Source of the DNA: Dehalococcoidia bacterium | GTDB taxonomy: Bacteria > Chloroflexota > Dehalococcoidia > Lucifugimonadales > Lucifugimonadaceae | Direction of reading: 5' to 3' | DNA: 9,824 nt | Assembly (NCBI GenBank): GCA_002700125.1 | Contig: PACM01000003.1 | Location: forward strand, 1 to 9,824 | In this document: positions 1 through 8,232 of the stretch, piece by piece | How positions within the stretch are numbered: position 1 is the stretch's first letter | How the letters are laid out: each line of letters starts with the position of its first letter | The notes under the pieces: generated by a model | What the model was told of the DNA's origin: nothing | What the model saw: the letters and a program-made list of their open reading frames with translations, nothing else | The model's database searches: none | Position numbers and translations under genes: made by a program

Positions 1-1520
1 GGATTTTTGATAGTAGTACTCTCGTCAATAGTCATTAAAGTATTATAAGCACTTATAAACTTATACGCGAAAGCTGTTCCTTTAGTAGTGCTCAGGGCCT
101 CTACATTCATAATTAATATGCGTAAATCTTCTCCTTCTGCAAAAAGAGAGTCCAATTCTTCCCGTTGTCCTTTAGTAATTAAAGCTTTCCAGAGCACTAT
201 TTTAGACTCTATATGATCAGGTAAATGAGCCGGTAATTCTTGACTATACCAAGTAGAAACACTGCTATTTCCCCAAAACCGCATTTGTCCATCAAAACCA
301 AAAACTGAATTTTGGATTTCTTTATTTGACACATCTGTGAGAATTGCACCAATTGTGGTTCTATCACGAATATCTGACCTTAATCTTAAGGCACTATATG
401 CTGTTGCTGGCAATCCATTTTCTGCTTGAGTGTGAATGTTTAGTGCTCCAATAGATGTTTTCCCTATCTGCCCATACATACGTGTACCACCTAAAACATT
501 TTGATTTAAACCAATACGTCGACTAAAAAAAATTTCGGTTTGGCGCGAATTTCCAAAACCAAACAATTTAGACCTTGTTAAAAAGAATTCTCTTTTTTCG
601 GGATAAAATAGGCTAAATCTTGTAAGGTTAATTTGAGCATTATCAGATTCTACCTGAGCAAAATCCGTATTATAAGTCAAATTGAGGGTCAAGTTAGATT
701 TCAATCCATAGTAAAGATCAACCCCACCATTTCCCAAATTATCAGATATAGTTTCATCTTCTGAGATTTGTTTTTGAGATCCTACAATACCAAAAGGTTT
801 AATCTTAATATCATTCCCACGCTTAATATTTTTTAATCCAGTCAAATTGGCATATTGAGAGACTTGATAAACATCTGAACTATATTCCAAACCAATATGT
901 GGCCAAATTGCACTCTCATTTTTTCTATTAATATATCTTTTTACAGCTAAACCCATAGTTAATTCATCCTTGCTTGGGAATCTTAAAGTGTTCCATGGAA
1001 TAGCTACTTCAAGAACCCAACCATAATCAGTAACACGACCTTCGCTTATATATACACCATCCCAAGCCCACTCATCTAAACTTGGACGACTTTCATCTGA
1101 TATTAAAGCATCATCTTGAGTACCTAAAGGATTCATTTCAAATAAATAAGCATTTCTTCGATCTAAATAAGTATCAAGTGCAATTTCTAACTTATCATCT
1201 CTATGAATCCATCCACCTCTATTAAGTATAGTCGCACGAACTTTTTCAGGTTCACTATCAAAAAAAGTGAACCCAAAATAAAGATAATTATCATCGTAAA
1301 GAATTCGCATTTCAGATTTTTCTGTAGGTTTAGCCCCATCTTGTGGTAATCGCTGAACAAATTCTGAGATAGGATCAATTTTCTCCCAAATTTCTTCATC
1401 TAATGAGCCATCAATCTTTATTGGTTGATTCGTACGGATTGCTTTCACTTCTGGCCGACTCTGCGCGAATAAAACGCAAACCTCTAAAGCGGCTAAGGTA
1501 ATTAATAACCGTAATTTCAT
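1..1520 (-). CDS. DUF5916 / CBM9-like domain outer-membrane-type protein, 3' end missing (partial)
   Basis: The minus-strand frame is open from the ATG at 1520 to the window edge, giving 506 residues with no stop. Residues 1-19 look like a signal peptide (n-region MKLRLL, likely cleavage after FA before QS), although a Glu at 13 sits inside the hydrophobic stretch. Residues about 25-200 resemble the CBM9-like beta-sandwich found at the front of DUF5916 proteins, including the IDG..DEE.W motif (D37, G38, D41, W45). The following region carries the DUF5916-like PEKREFF motif at 307-313 and alternating strands typical of an outer-membrane barrel. Family members usually run to roughly 700-900 residues, so the C-terminal part lies outside the window. 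The biochemical role of the family is unknown; surface location is inferred. It follows the propeller-amidohydrolase gene by 21 nt and has no obvious Shine-Dalgarno site; an in-frame stop at 1536-1538 limits alternative starts. Confidence 0.85.
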   Translation of the reverse strand, partial: MKLRLLITLAALEVCVLFAQSRPEVKAIRTNQPIKIDGSLDEEIWEKIDPISEFVQRLPQDGAKPTEKSEMRILYDDNYLYFGFTFFDSEPEKVRATILNRGGWIHRDDKLEIALDTYLDRRNAYLFEMNPLGTQDDALISDESRPSLDEWAWDGVYISEGRVTDYGWVLEVAIPWNTLRFPSKDELTMGLAVKRYINRKNESAIWPHIGLEYSSDVYQVSQYANLTGLKNIKRGNDIKIKPFGIVGSQKQISEDETISDNLGNGGVDLYYGLKSNLTLNLTYNTDFAQVESDNAQINLTRFSLFYPEKREFFLTRSKLFGFGNSRQTEIFFSRRIGLNQNVLGGTRMYGQIGKTSIGALNIHTQAENGLPATAYSALRLRSDIRDRTTIGAILTDVSNKEIQNSVFGFDGQMRFWGNSSVSTWYSQELPAHLPDHIESKIVLWKALITKGQREELDSLFAEGEDLRILIMNVEALSTTKGTAFAYKFISAYNTLMTIDESTTIKN

Positions 1521-1541
1521 TTTATTAATAAGGATTTAGGG

Positions 1542-4500
1542 TTACTTAGGGCCGTCTGTCCACCACCACAATGGAGGCAATTTCTTTTCAGCGGGCCAAA
1601 TTTGATCCATAGTATCTCCATCAAAAAGCGCTCCATTTTTCATCACATATCGAATAGAATTAGTATTCCGAATATTAGCAAGCGGATTCCTGTCTAATAT
1701 AACTAGGTCAGCTAATTTCCCCTCTTCAATGGAACCAATATCACCTCCTACACCAATTATCTTCGCTCCATTTATTGTGGCAGCCCGAAGAGCTTCCATT
1801 TCACTCATACCTCCACTTTGAAGAGACCATAACTCCCAGTGATAACCTAATCCTTGGAATTGACCATGGGCTCCAACGCCAACGAGTCCACCTGATTCAA
1901 CAATTTTTGCAGCTTCTGCTGCCAATTTTGAAAAAACGTGCTCATCCTTTCTAAACCAAGGTCTCCGTCGTGTACGAGATTGAACTATATTGTCAGGAAT
2001 GAATCTTTTGACCTTCGGATCATCGTGAATTTCCTCCGTCGTATAATAATAATTCTCTGCCCAGGGACCGCCGTAAGATACCAATAAGGTCGGTGTATAG
2101 GTCATCCCAGATTGAGCCACTAGTTCAACCACATCCTTATATAAAGGTGTAATGGGAAACGAATGTTCATTCCCATGGAATCCATCAATTGCGTGGGTAA
2201 GATCTAACTTAAGGTCCAAAGCACCTTCTGTGGTAGGCATCATTCCTAATTCGTAAGCCGCTTGAACAATATAATTTCGCTGCTTCCGATTTCCAGCAAG
2301 ATAGGATTTTAAATTTCGCGTACCATAGTGATCCCGATAGCGTTTCATAACACCCAACGCATCTTCCTTACTTTGGAAATTATTATTTGAGAAAATACCA
2401 GGTCCTGTATTAAAAGCTCTAGGACCGATCAATACACCCGCATCAGAAAGATCTTGATATGCAAAAATATCATTGGTGGATGTTTGTACATCAAGGCCCG
2501 TTGTTACGCCCCAAGCAACATTGGCTAAAAATGTCCAATTTTGACGATCCAAGATTCCTTTCCGCACCTCACCCCAGTGTGCATGGGTATCAACAAAACC
2601 AGGAAGTATGGTTTTACCGCTCAAGTTAAATATCTTTGCAACCTTAGGAATAGAGACTGAATTTGCATCTCCAACCTCATAGATACGGTTATTCTTGATC
2701 AGGACTACCCCATTTCGAATAACTCTATCTCCATCCATAGTAATAATCCGAGCTCCTTTTAAAGCGATAAGACCAGTGGGTTTTAACCGATCTTTGAAAA
2801 CGCTAATTTTAGTTTCCAATGCTGGAATTATAGGTACAGTTTTTATTGTTGAGTCTTTTTTCTCCGATTCGAAGGAAACTGAATCCAGTGGTAATCTATA
2901 GAATGTGGAACCAATCGACCATGTGATGGTTTTGCCTTGATTAGCCCAACCAAAATAATCAGCTCCAACATGGGTTAATTTTTTTACAGGGATTGATGGA
3001 CTATCAACGTTTATAGTTGGCGCTTTACCTCCCAATATTGGAACGGGCAAAATATATAACTGATTATTAACACCCGCCAAAGCCCAAGTCCCATCTGGAC
3101 TCAGTCTAATATCCCGTGCATTGACCGGTTTATCACTACCATAAAATCCCTTTCCTTTTACTGCCAGATGTTCCCTTCTGTCTGTCCCATCTAAACGAAC
3201 TGAAATAAGACCATTACCACGTCCTATACCTCCATAACTAAATCCATTTAAATACACTCTATTAGAGTCACTTGTAAAAAATGGCTTCCCCAATCCTCGA
3301 GAAGGCATGATTAGAGTTGTTTCGCCACCATTTGAGCTTAATGAAACAAGATCCATTGGAACACTTGGACCACCAAATTCACCTTGTGTTCTCAATCTCT
3401 CAATCGCAGAACCTCGGAGAGCAATGATTCTTTTTCCATCAGGACTAAAAACAGGGTTTGAATAAAATGCTGAAGTTTTAGTCAATTTATTTGGTTTAGC
3501 CCGACCATCGGCTTTTACTTTCCAAATATGACCTATACCAGCCTCCCACGTTACATAAACGATATGACGACCATCCGAACTCCAGGATGGATGAAATTCA
3601 CCCTGCTTAACATTAGTAACTCTTTTGTGCTCGCCTGTTTTCGTATCCGCCAGATAAAGATTCATCAAGGTTGAAAATACAATCCGTTTTCCATCTGGAG
3701 ATAAGACAGGATCCATAATAATTCGTGATTCAAGAGGCTTATCGCTAATTTCAAAAGGAAAATTTAGTTCAGGGCCAACTTGCAAATTCACATCCGCATT
3801 GAACAAAATAGGTTTAGATATTTTACTTTTCAAGTTTAACCGGTGAAAACCACCATCTTTAGTATATACTAATTCTTGACTATTTGAAGTAAAATCATAA
3901 TTGGGTAACACGTCTCGAGTAAATCGTGACTCCTGGTCGTCTCGAACTATGGGATAAACCAACCAATCATCCTTGCCATTTACCAAATTTCGAATTCGTA
4001 GTCCCGTTTGGGTTTGATATCGTGTCCCATAAACTAAAAATTTTCCATCTGGAGATATTTTTGGTTTAATACCGCTACCTTCTGCCCTGGTAATAATATC
4101 TTCCTCTCCTGTTACCATATTTCGCCGCGCAACCTGCCACATTGGAAATGAAACGTTATAAGAGAATCCTCCCCGTCGATTAGCATAATACATGAATTTC
4201 CCATCAGGTGAAATGGAAACACCCAATGCATTCTTAAACTGGTTGCCTGGAGTATTTGCATCTTTCTTTGATTTGGTAATCTGGATACCCGATCCGCCCT
4301 TTATATGATACATCCAAACTTCAAATGTTCGCTGGGGCCAACTGGTTTGGGAAACTATAACATAATCCCCATCATTGGAAAAAACTGGTGATGCATATTG
4401 CCCATTTTCAGATTTACTTAATTGCTTTGGATTCGAGCCATTAACATTGGAGATCCATAAATTTTCTGAACCACTTCGATCACTAATAAATGAAATCAAT

Positions 4501-4781
4501 TGGCCATCTGGAGAAAATACAGGTTGTGAATCAAAAGAAATACCTGAGGTAATACGTGTCGCATCACCCCCGCGAAAAGGTATAGTGTAAATATCACCTA
4601 CGAGATCAAAAATTATGGATCTTCCATCTGGTGAAACATCTAGAGACATCCAAGTCCCCTCGGTTGTATTAAATGAGATTGTTCTAGTTGGAACTAAGGG
4701 AAGCTCATTACCTAAGCTATCTGGTTTTTCTCTACTAAATAGCAACCCTGTAATTAGGTTCAAAATAATTATATATTTCAT
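1542..4781 (-). CDS. Exported PD40 beta-propeller / amidohydrolase fusion protein
   Basis: A 1079-residue protein with a short signal peptide (MKYIIILNLITGLLFS, likely cleaved near residue 16), so periplasmic or outside the cell. Residues about 40-650 hold TolB/WD40-like PD40 repeats: SPDG signatures begin at 50, 90, 191, 243, 361, 446 and 561, with variants at 135, 298, 401 and 503. Residues about 667-1060 form a COG1228-type amidohydrolase: a composite N-terminal beta segment, H733-A-H735 after LPGFVD, a possible carboxylated K825, H869 and H873 in a HGNEH motif, and a C-terminal EGKLADLVILD return strand. At the usual metal/catalytic Asp position it has GAHG (H972) instead of G-D. The tail is rich in Trp and Pro (LPPLWWW). 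Proteins with this architecture are widespread but their substrates are poorly known; a peptide or amide bond is a reasonable guess. AAGGA precedes the ATG. It lies 35 nt after the permease gene and probably shares its transcript. Confidence 0.93.
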   Translation of the reverse strand: MKYIIILNLITGLLFSREKPDSLGNELPLVPTRTISFNTTEGTWMSLDVSPDGRSIIFDLVGDIYTIPFRGGDATRITSGISFDSQPVFSPDGQLISFISDRSGSENLWISNVNGSNPKQLSKSENGQYASPVFSNDGDYVIVSQTSWPQRTFEVWMYHIKGGSGIQITKSKKDANTPGNQFKNALGVSISPDGKFMYYANRRGGFSYNVSFPMWQVARRNMVTGEEDIITRAEGSGIKPKISPDGKFLVYGTRYQTQTGLRIRNLVNGKDDWLVYPIVRDDQESRFTRDVLPNYDFTSNSQELVYTKDGGFHRLNLKSKISKPILFNADVNLQVGPELNFPFEISDKPLESRIIMDPVLSPDGKRIVFSTLMNLYLADTKTGEHKRVTNVKQGEFHPSWSSDGRHIVYVTWEAGIGHIWKVKADGRAKPNKLTKTSAFYSNPVFSPDGKRIIALRGSAIERLRTQGEFGGPSVPMDLVSLSSNGGETTLIMPSRGLGKPFFTSDSNRVYLNGFSYGGIGRGNGLISVRLDGTDRREHLAVKGKGFYGSDKPVNARDIRLSPDGTWALAGVNNQLYILPVPILGGKAPTINVDSPSIPVKKLTHVGADYFGWANQGKTITWSIGSTFYRLPLDSVSFESEKKDSTIKTVPIIPALETKISVFKDRLKPTGLIALKGARIITMDGDRVIRNGVVLIKNNRIYEVGDANSVSIPKVAKIFNLSGKTILPGFVDTHAHWGEVRKGILDRQNWTFLANVAWGVTTGLDVQTSTNDIFAYQDLSDAGVLIGPRAFNTGPGIFSNNNFQSKEDALGVMKRYRDHYGTRNLKSYLAGNRKQRNYIVQAAYELGMMPTTEGALDLKLDLTHAIDGFHGNEHSFPITPLYKDVVELVAQSGMTYTPTLLVSYGGPWAENYYYTTEEIHDDPKVKRFIPDNIVQSRTRRRPWFRKDEHVFSKLAAEAAKIVESGGLVGVGAHGQFQGLGYHWELWSLQSGGMSEMEALRAATINGAKIIGVGGDIGSIEEGKLADLVILDRNPLANIRNTNSIRYVMKNGALFDGDTMDQIWPAEKKLPPLWWWTDGPK

Positions 4782-4816
4782 AGCACTTCCTTCTATTTAG
4801 GTCTAAAAATATTTTA

Positions 4817-6133
4817 TCAATTATTATTATTTTTGAAAAAAAGAAAATATACTGGAATTCCCGATAAAACAAAAATAAGGTCCTGAGCTGATTTCCATGG
4901 TTCGTAAAATACTCGAAGTAGTACTAAAACTACTATACCCAATAAATATAAAGTGGGTAGTATGGGAAAATATGGTAATGTGTATCCATCTTTATTACCA
5001 ATATTTTCTTTTCTAAATTTGAACAATGCTACGGTAGTAAATCCATAAAAGATCAAAATTGCAAATACCATTCCTGCCACTAGTGTCTCAAAGTTTTGTC
5101 GTATTAAAATTAAAGCGATACTCCAAGAGCAATGTGCAATAATAGCATGAGTAGGTGTTTGAAATCTTGGATGAATAAAATCAAACCATTTAAATATTAA
5201 TCCATCTTTTGCCATTGCATAATACACTCTTGTCGTTGCCATCATGGTGCCGTTTACACTTCCTGTGGCAGAAATTATTACCATGATTGAAATAAGGCTC
5301 GCACCAATGCTGCCAAATAAAGATATGGCTGTATCAGATGCAACGATTGAGCTTAAGCGCATTCCTTCTAATCCTATAACCGAATGATATAAAATATTTG
5401 ATCCTAAATAGAGGACTGTAACTATTAGCATTCCATAAAACATAGATTGAGGAATAACTTTTTCTGGATTTTTCATTTCTCCGGCAACATACCCAACCCT
5501 GTCCCAGCCTAAAAAAGAGAACACTATCATCATTATTGCAGCAATAATATTACCTGTAGGTCCTAAAGTTGCTGTTGCAGAAACTGATTCAGATAACCTT
5601 GAGAAATCTCCTTTGATCAAAATTAATCCAATAATACAAAAAAACATTAAACCTGTAATTTTAACAGATGATGAAAATTTATTATATGCGCTTCCTCGAT
5701 TAACACCTAAAGTATTTATAAAGCCAAAAATAATTATAATTAATGTAGCTATAATTATTTTTTGTAATTGATCAATAGGAAAGAAGTATCCTAAATAGTC
5801 AGCAGATAATAAACTTAGAGCTGCAGTAGGGCTGGTACGTATTATAAAAAGTTGGGCCCAACCAAATAAAAAACCAAAAAAAGGTCCAAATGCTTTTTCC
5901 ATATAAATATACTCACCACCTGTACGAGGAAAACGACAACCCAACTCGGCATAAATTAAAGCGCCTACATAGACAAAGACAGCTACACCAATCCACAAAA
6001 TTATAATGATCGAAAAGGAATCTATATACCTAGCAACTACCTGTGGGGTTTTAAAAATCCCTGCACCAATAGTGATCCCAACTAATAGAGCAATGCCATC
6101 AAAAAGCCCTAGAGTTTTTTTAAGTTTCGTCAT
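4817..6133 (-). CDS. APC-superfamily amino acid permease (LAT/SteT-like)
   Basis: A 438-residue polytopic inner-membrane protein with about 12 predicted helices and no cleaved signal. The first helix holds the APC substrate-binding break GAGIF (23-27). The stretch with ELGCRFPRTGGEY followed by a GFLFGW segment is the classic helix 2-3 signature. The helix 6 end has FLGWDRVGY and GEMKNPEKVIP (about 207-228), strongly reminiscent of LAT-family exchangers such as Bacillus SteT. Likely role: uptake or exchange of neutral amino acids; the exact substrate cannot be read from sequence. It starts 6 nt after the M55 peptidase stop, and its AAGGAG shares bases with that stop codon, so translation is probably coupled. 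The C-terminus ends in four Asn residues encoded by a short AAT run. Its position among exported hydrolases suggests that it imports their products. Confidence 0.92.
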   Translation of the reverse strand: MTKLKKTLGLFDGIALLVGITIGAGIFKTPQVVARYIDSFSIIIILWIGVAVFVYVGALIYAELGCRFPRTGGEYIYMEKAFGPFFGFLFGWAQLFIIRTSPTAALSLLSADYLGYFFPIDQLQKIIIATLIIIIFGFINTLGVNRGSAYNKFSSSVKITGLMFFCIIGLILIKGDFSRLSESVSATATLGPTGNIIAAIMMIVFSFLGWDRVGYVAGEMKNPEKVIPQSMFYGMLIVTVLYLGSNILYHSVIGLEGMRLSSIVASDTAISLFGSIGASLISIMVIISATGSVNGTMMATTRVYYAMAKDGLIFKWFDFIHPRFQTPTHAIIAHCSWSIALILIRQNFETLVAGMVFAILIFYGFTTVALFKFRKENIGNKDGYTLPYFPILPTLYLLGIVVLVLLRVFYEPWKSAQDLIFVLSGIPVYFLFFKNNNN

Positions 6134-6135
6134 TT

Positions 6136-6141
6136 CTCCTT
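6136..6141 (-). promoter_or_regulatory. Ribosome binding site of the permease, overlapping the upstream stop codon
   Basis: The minus strand reads TAAGGAGAAATG: the TAA that ends the M55 peptidase gene runs into an AAGGAG Shine-Dalgarno site, only 2 nt before the ATG at 6133. The spacing is short, but no better in-frame start exists before the conserved first helix. The arrangement suggests that ribosomes finishing the peptidase re-initiate on the permease. Confidence 0.6.
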
Positions 6142-7012
6142 AGGGTTTCACATATTTATACATGAGTCGAATAAGTGCATATGCTTCAACCATATTTTTT
6201 GCATCATATTTAACGGTGTAACCATCAAGCCATTCCATCTTAGGTATGGCTTGTAATATTTCTGCATGCGCAGGGGTTGAAAATTGCAATTTTATTTCAA
6301 CCGGATTTGTTAGTTTTATTGGTTTTCTATTTTTTATTTTTTTAATTGCACGGACTGTGGCATCTGATAATTCCAATGAAACTATTGTACCATGCTTTAA
6401 TTTTGCTACTTGAGCAGTCACAGCGCTCTTAGTTGTTACCAATTCACACTTTACAAGTTTTCTAAATTGGTCTGTAAATACGTCATCTCCAGAAGCTAAA
6501 ATGACTGGAACACCCATTTCTCCTGCATAAAATGCATTCAACCCGCCTTCACCAACCTCAACTCCATTTAACCACAATCCCTTGACAGCACCAGAGCCTG
6601 TATGCGCTAAGAATCCCCTTGCAGTACCTGCTCTAGCGTGATAACCTAAAAAAATTGCTGCATCAAAACTGTTATCTAATCCTTGAACCATACCAAAGGG
6701 CTTTATATTTCCTTGTATATAAACTACCCTTGGATCTAAATCTTGATGATTTAGATTTTGCATATCTCCATGAGAATCATTTACCAATATTTCAGCATCA
6801 TTATTATAATTAATAATAGCTGATACAACAGCATTCACTTCTGCTGTCATTAGTTTTCGACCCAAGTTATAATCCTTACCATTAGAACGGGTCATTGCTC
6901 CTGTTCCTATGCCTCCTATGCCTTCCATATCCACTGAGATAAAAATCTTTAGAGGATTATTTGCAAGACAAAGTGATTGTAATAAAAATATACCAATAAT
7001 AAATCTTATCAT
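6140..7012 (-). CDS. Exported M55-family zinc D-aminopeptidase (DppA-like)
   Basis: A 290-residue protein of peptidase family M55, whose founding member, Bacillus DppA, removes N-terminal D-amino acids (D-Ala-D-Ala and similar). All expected zinc ligands are visible: D28 and E30 in the VDMEG motif, H81 in NDSHG, H125 in GYHA and E155 in NGVEVGE. The likely catalytic His is H137 in LAHTGSG. A GDD motif lies at 175-177. Unlike cytoplasmic DppA it starts with a hydrophobic signal peptide (residues 1-17, probable cleavage after CLA), placing it in the periplasm. C15 is not in a good lipobox, so a lipoprotein is unlikely. It starts 2 nt after the stop of the amidohydrolase gene, with AAGGA 6 nt before its ATG, and is followed at 6 nt by an amino acid permease. 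Likely job (inference): trimming D-amino acid peptides, possibly from peptidoglycan, before uptake. Confidence 0.92.
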   Translation of the reverse strand: MIRFIIGIFLLQSLCLANNPLKIFISVDMEGIGGIGTGAMTRSNGKDYNLGRKLMTAEVNAVVSAIINYNNDAEILVNDSHGDMQNLNHQDLDPRVVYIQGNIKPFGMVQGLDNSFDAAIFLGYHARAGTARGFLAHTGSGAVKGLWLNGVEVGEGGLNAFYAGEMGVPVILASGDDVFTDQFRKLVKCELVTTKSAVTAQVAKLKHGTIVSLELSDATVRAIKKIKNRKPIKLTNPVEIKLQFSTPAHAEILQAIPKMEWLDGYTVKYDAKNMVEAYALIRLMYKYVKP

Positions 7013-7014
7013 GA

Positions 7015-8232
7015 TTATTCCTTTTCAAATGGAAGTCGGTTTACCCCGATTTGACCATTGCTCATGACGAAAACAACATCTTGTATTGTTCGAATGTCTA
7101 TTAAGGGATTTTGAGTGACAAGGACAAGATCTGCCTCCTTACCAGCTTTAATTATGCCTGTCCTATCTGAAATTCCTAATAATTCTGCTCCGATAATCGT
7201 TGCAGATCGAATTGCATCCATTGGCTCCATACCTAAGCTCACAAAATTTGTTATTTCCATTCCTACTCGAGTTGTGCTATTCGGTCCATATCCGGTATCC
7301 GCTCCAGTTACAATTTTTATTCCCATATTGTAGGCCATTTTTACAGTATTTTCCAAGGAAGGAAGCATATGTTGTCCTCGAATCATTAAAACAGGATTAT
7401 CATAGTCTCCCCCTGGCTGTGTGAGGTCGACAACTGTACTAAATGTGGGGACTAAAAAAGTGCCCATTTTTTTCATGAGCTTTAATGTCTTTTCACTGAG
7501 ATAAGTCCCATGTTCTATGCTTCTTACACCTGCTATTACAGCAGCATAGCCCCCTTCATCTCCATGTGCATGGGCCATTACAGGAATATTAAATTTATTC
7601 GCTTCATTGACTATTATCTTAAGTTGTGCTTCCGAATAGGTTTGTTTCCGTGGGTCAGTTTGAGGTAAACCTGCCCGTTCAGTTCCCCGTGTTTTTATAA
7701 AATTAACTCCGCGATCTGCATTCACACGAACCACCATTCTTAGTGATTTTTCATCCTCAACGCCATTTACTAATCCCTTCAGGCGTGTATCCGCTAAAAT
7801 AGTTTCGCCTAAATTGGGTGTTACAAATACACCTGAAGCAACAATCTCAGGACCAATTAATTGACCACCATGTACCATTTCACGGATAGCTACATCTTGG
7901 TATCCCGGGGTGCTCGCACTTCTAGCAGTGGTCACGCCCGACTCAAGAGCACGGCGCGCTGCATCCAAAGAACGAATATGTGTATGGGCATCAATAAAAC
8001 CTGGGAGTAAATACATTCCTTTAAGATCGATCAATGTATAATCCTTAGGAATCGATCCATTTTTTTTGATCGATTCAATTTTTCCATTCGATATAAGGAC
8101 AATCTTATCTCTTTGTACTGTTGAACTTATTCCATCTATAATATTTACATTTGAAAGAACAAAACTATTCTGTCCATAAAGAACTACTGTCAAAAAAATT
8201 ACATTAATAAAAATTTGAATTATTTTTCTCAA
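7015..8232 (-). CDS. Exported metal-dependent amidohydrolase (COG1228, imidazolonepropionase/prolidase-like)
   Basis: A 405-residue amidohydrolase-superfamily enzyme. Residues 1-21 form a signal peptide (MRKIIQIF start, cleavage near YGQ), pointing to the periplasm. The TIM-barrel metal site is complete: H83 and H85 (DAHTH), K180 as the likely carboxylated lysine (FIKTRGTE), H221 and H223 (AHAHG), H241 (IEHGTYL) and D312 (TGADTG). The C-terminus returns to the beta-sandwich (AGKEADLVLV). Characterised COG1228 relatives include imidazolonepropionase and Xaa-Pro or Xaa-Arg/Lys dipeptidases. The signal peptide and absence of other histidine-degradation genes favour a peptidase-like role, but the substrate is not determinable here. 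The start is TTG at 8232, chosen because it preserves the signal peptide and has AAGGAG 6 nt upstream; it overlaps the previous stop as TTGA. Confidence 0.92.
   Translation of the reverse strand: MRKIIQIFINVIFLTVVLYGQNSFVLSNVNIIDGISSTVQRDKIVLISNGKIESIKKNGSIPKDYTLIDLKGMYLLPGFIDAHTHIRSLDAARRALESGVTTARSASTPGYQDVAIREMVHGGQLIGPEIVASGVFVTPNLGETILADTRLKGLVNGVEDEKSLRMVVRVNADRGVNFIKTRGTERAGLPQTDPRKQTYSEAQLKIIVNEANKFNIPVMAHAHGDEGGYAAVIAGVRSIEHGTYLSEKTLKLMKKMGTFLVPTFSTVVDLTQPGGDYDNPVLMIRGQHMLPSLENTVKMAYNMGIKIVTGADTGYGPNSTTRVGMEITNFVSLGMEPMDAIRSATIIGAELLGISDRTGIIKAGKEADLVLVTQNPLIDIRTIQDVVFVMSNGQIGVNRLPFEKE

Noticed and set aside
1187..1399. A 70-codon minus-strand open frame near the left end
   Set aside because: It lies in another frame of the DUF5916 gene, whose frame is open across the region with conserved motifs.
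3093..4640. Recurring CCATCTGGA-like words at irregular spacing, resembling a repeat array
   Set aside because: They are the reverse complement of codons for the SPDG motif of the propeller blades. The spacing is irregular and intervening DNA is coding, so this is protein repetition and not a CRISPR or DNA repeat.
2695..4800. Several plus-strand open frames of 60-75 codons opposite the propeller-amidohydrolase gene
   Set aside because: They lie antisense inside a well-supported gene, have no recognisable domains and no convincing ribosome sites.
4782..4816. A terminator or separate promoter between the permease and propeller-amidohydrolase genes
   Set aside because: No GC-rich hairpin with a T tract and no good promoter hexamers are visible in the 35 nt.
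6960..7012. Possible lipoprotein signal with Cys at residue 15 of the M55 peptidase
   Set aside because: The residues before the Cys (Gln-Ser-Leu) do not fit a lipobox; ordinary signal peptidase cleavage after CLA is more likely.
7115..7424. Plus-strand open frames opposite the smaller amidohydrolase
   Set aside because: They are antisense shadows of conserved catalytic-domain coding sequence.
7015..8232. Assignment as imidazolonepropionase (hutI) of histidine degradation
   Set aside because: It has a signal peptide and no hut neighbours, and the shared COG1228 fold covers many other substrates.
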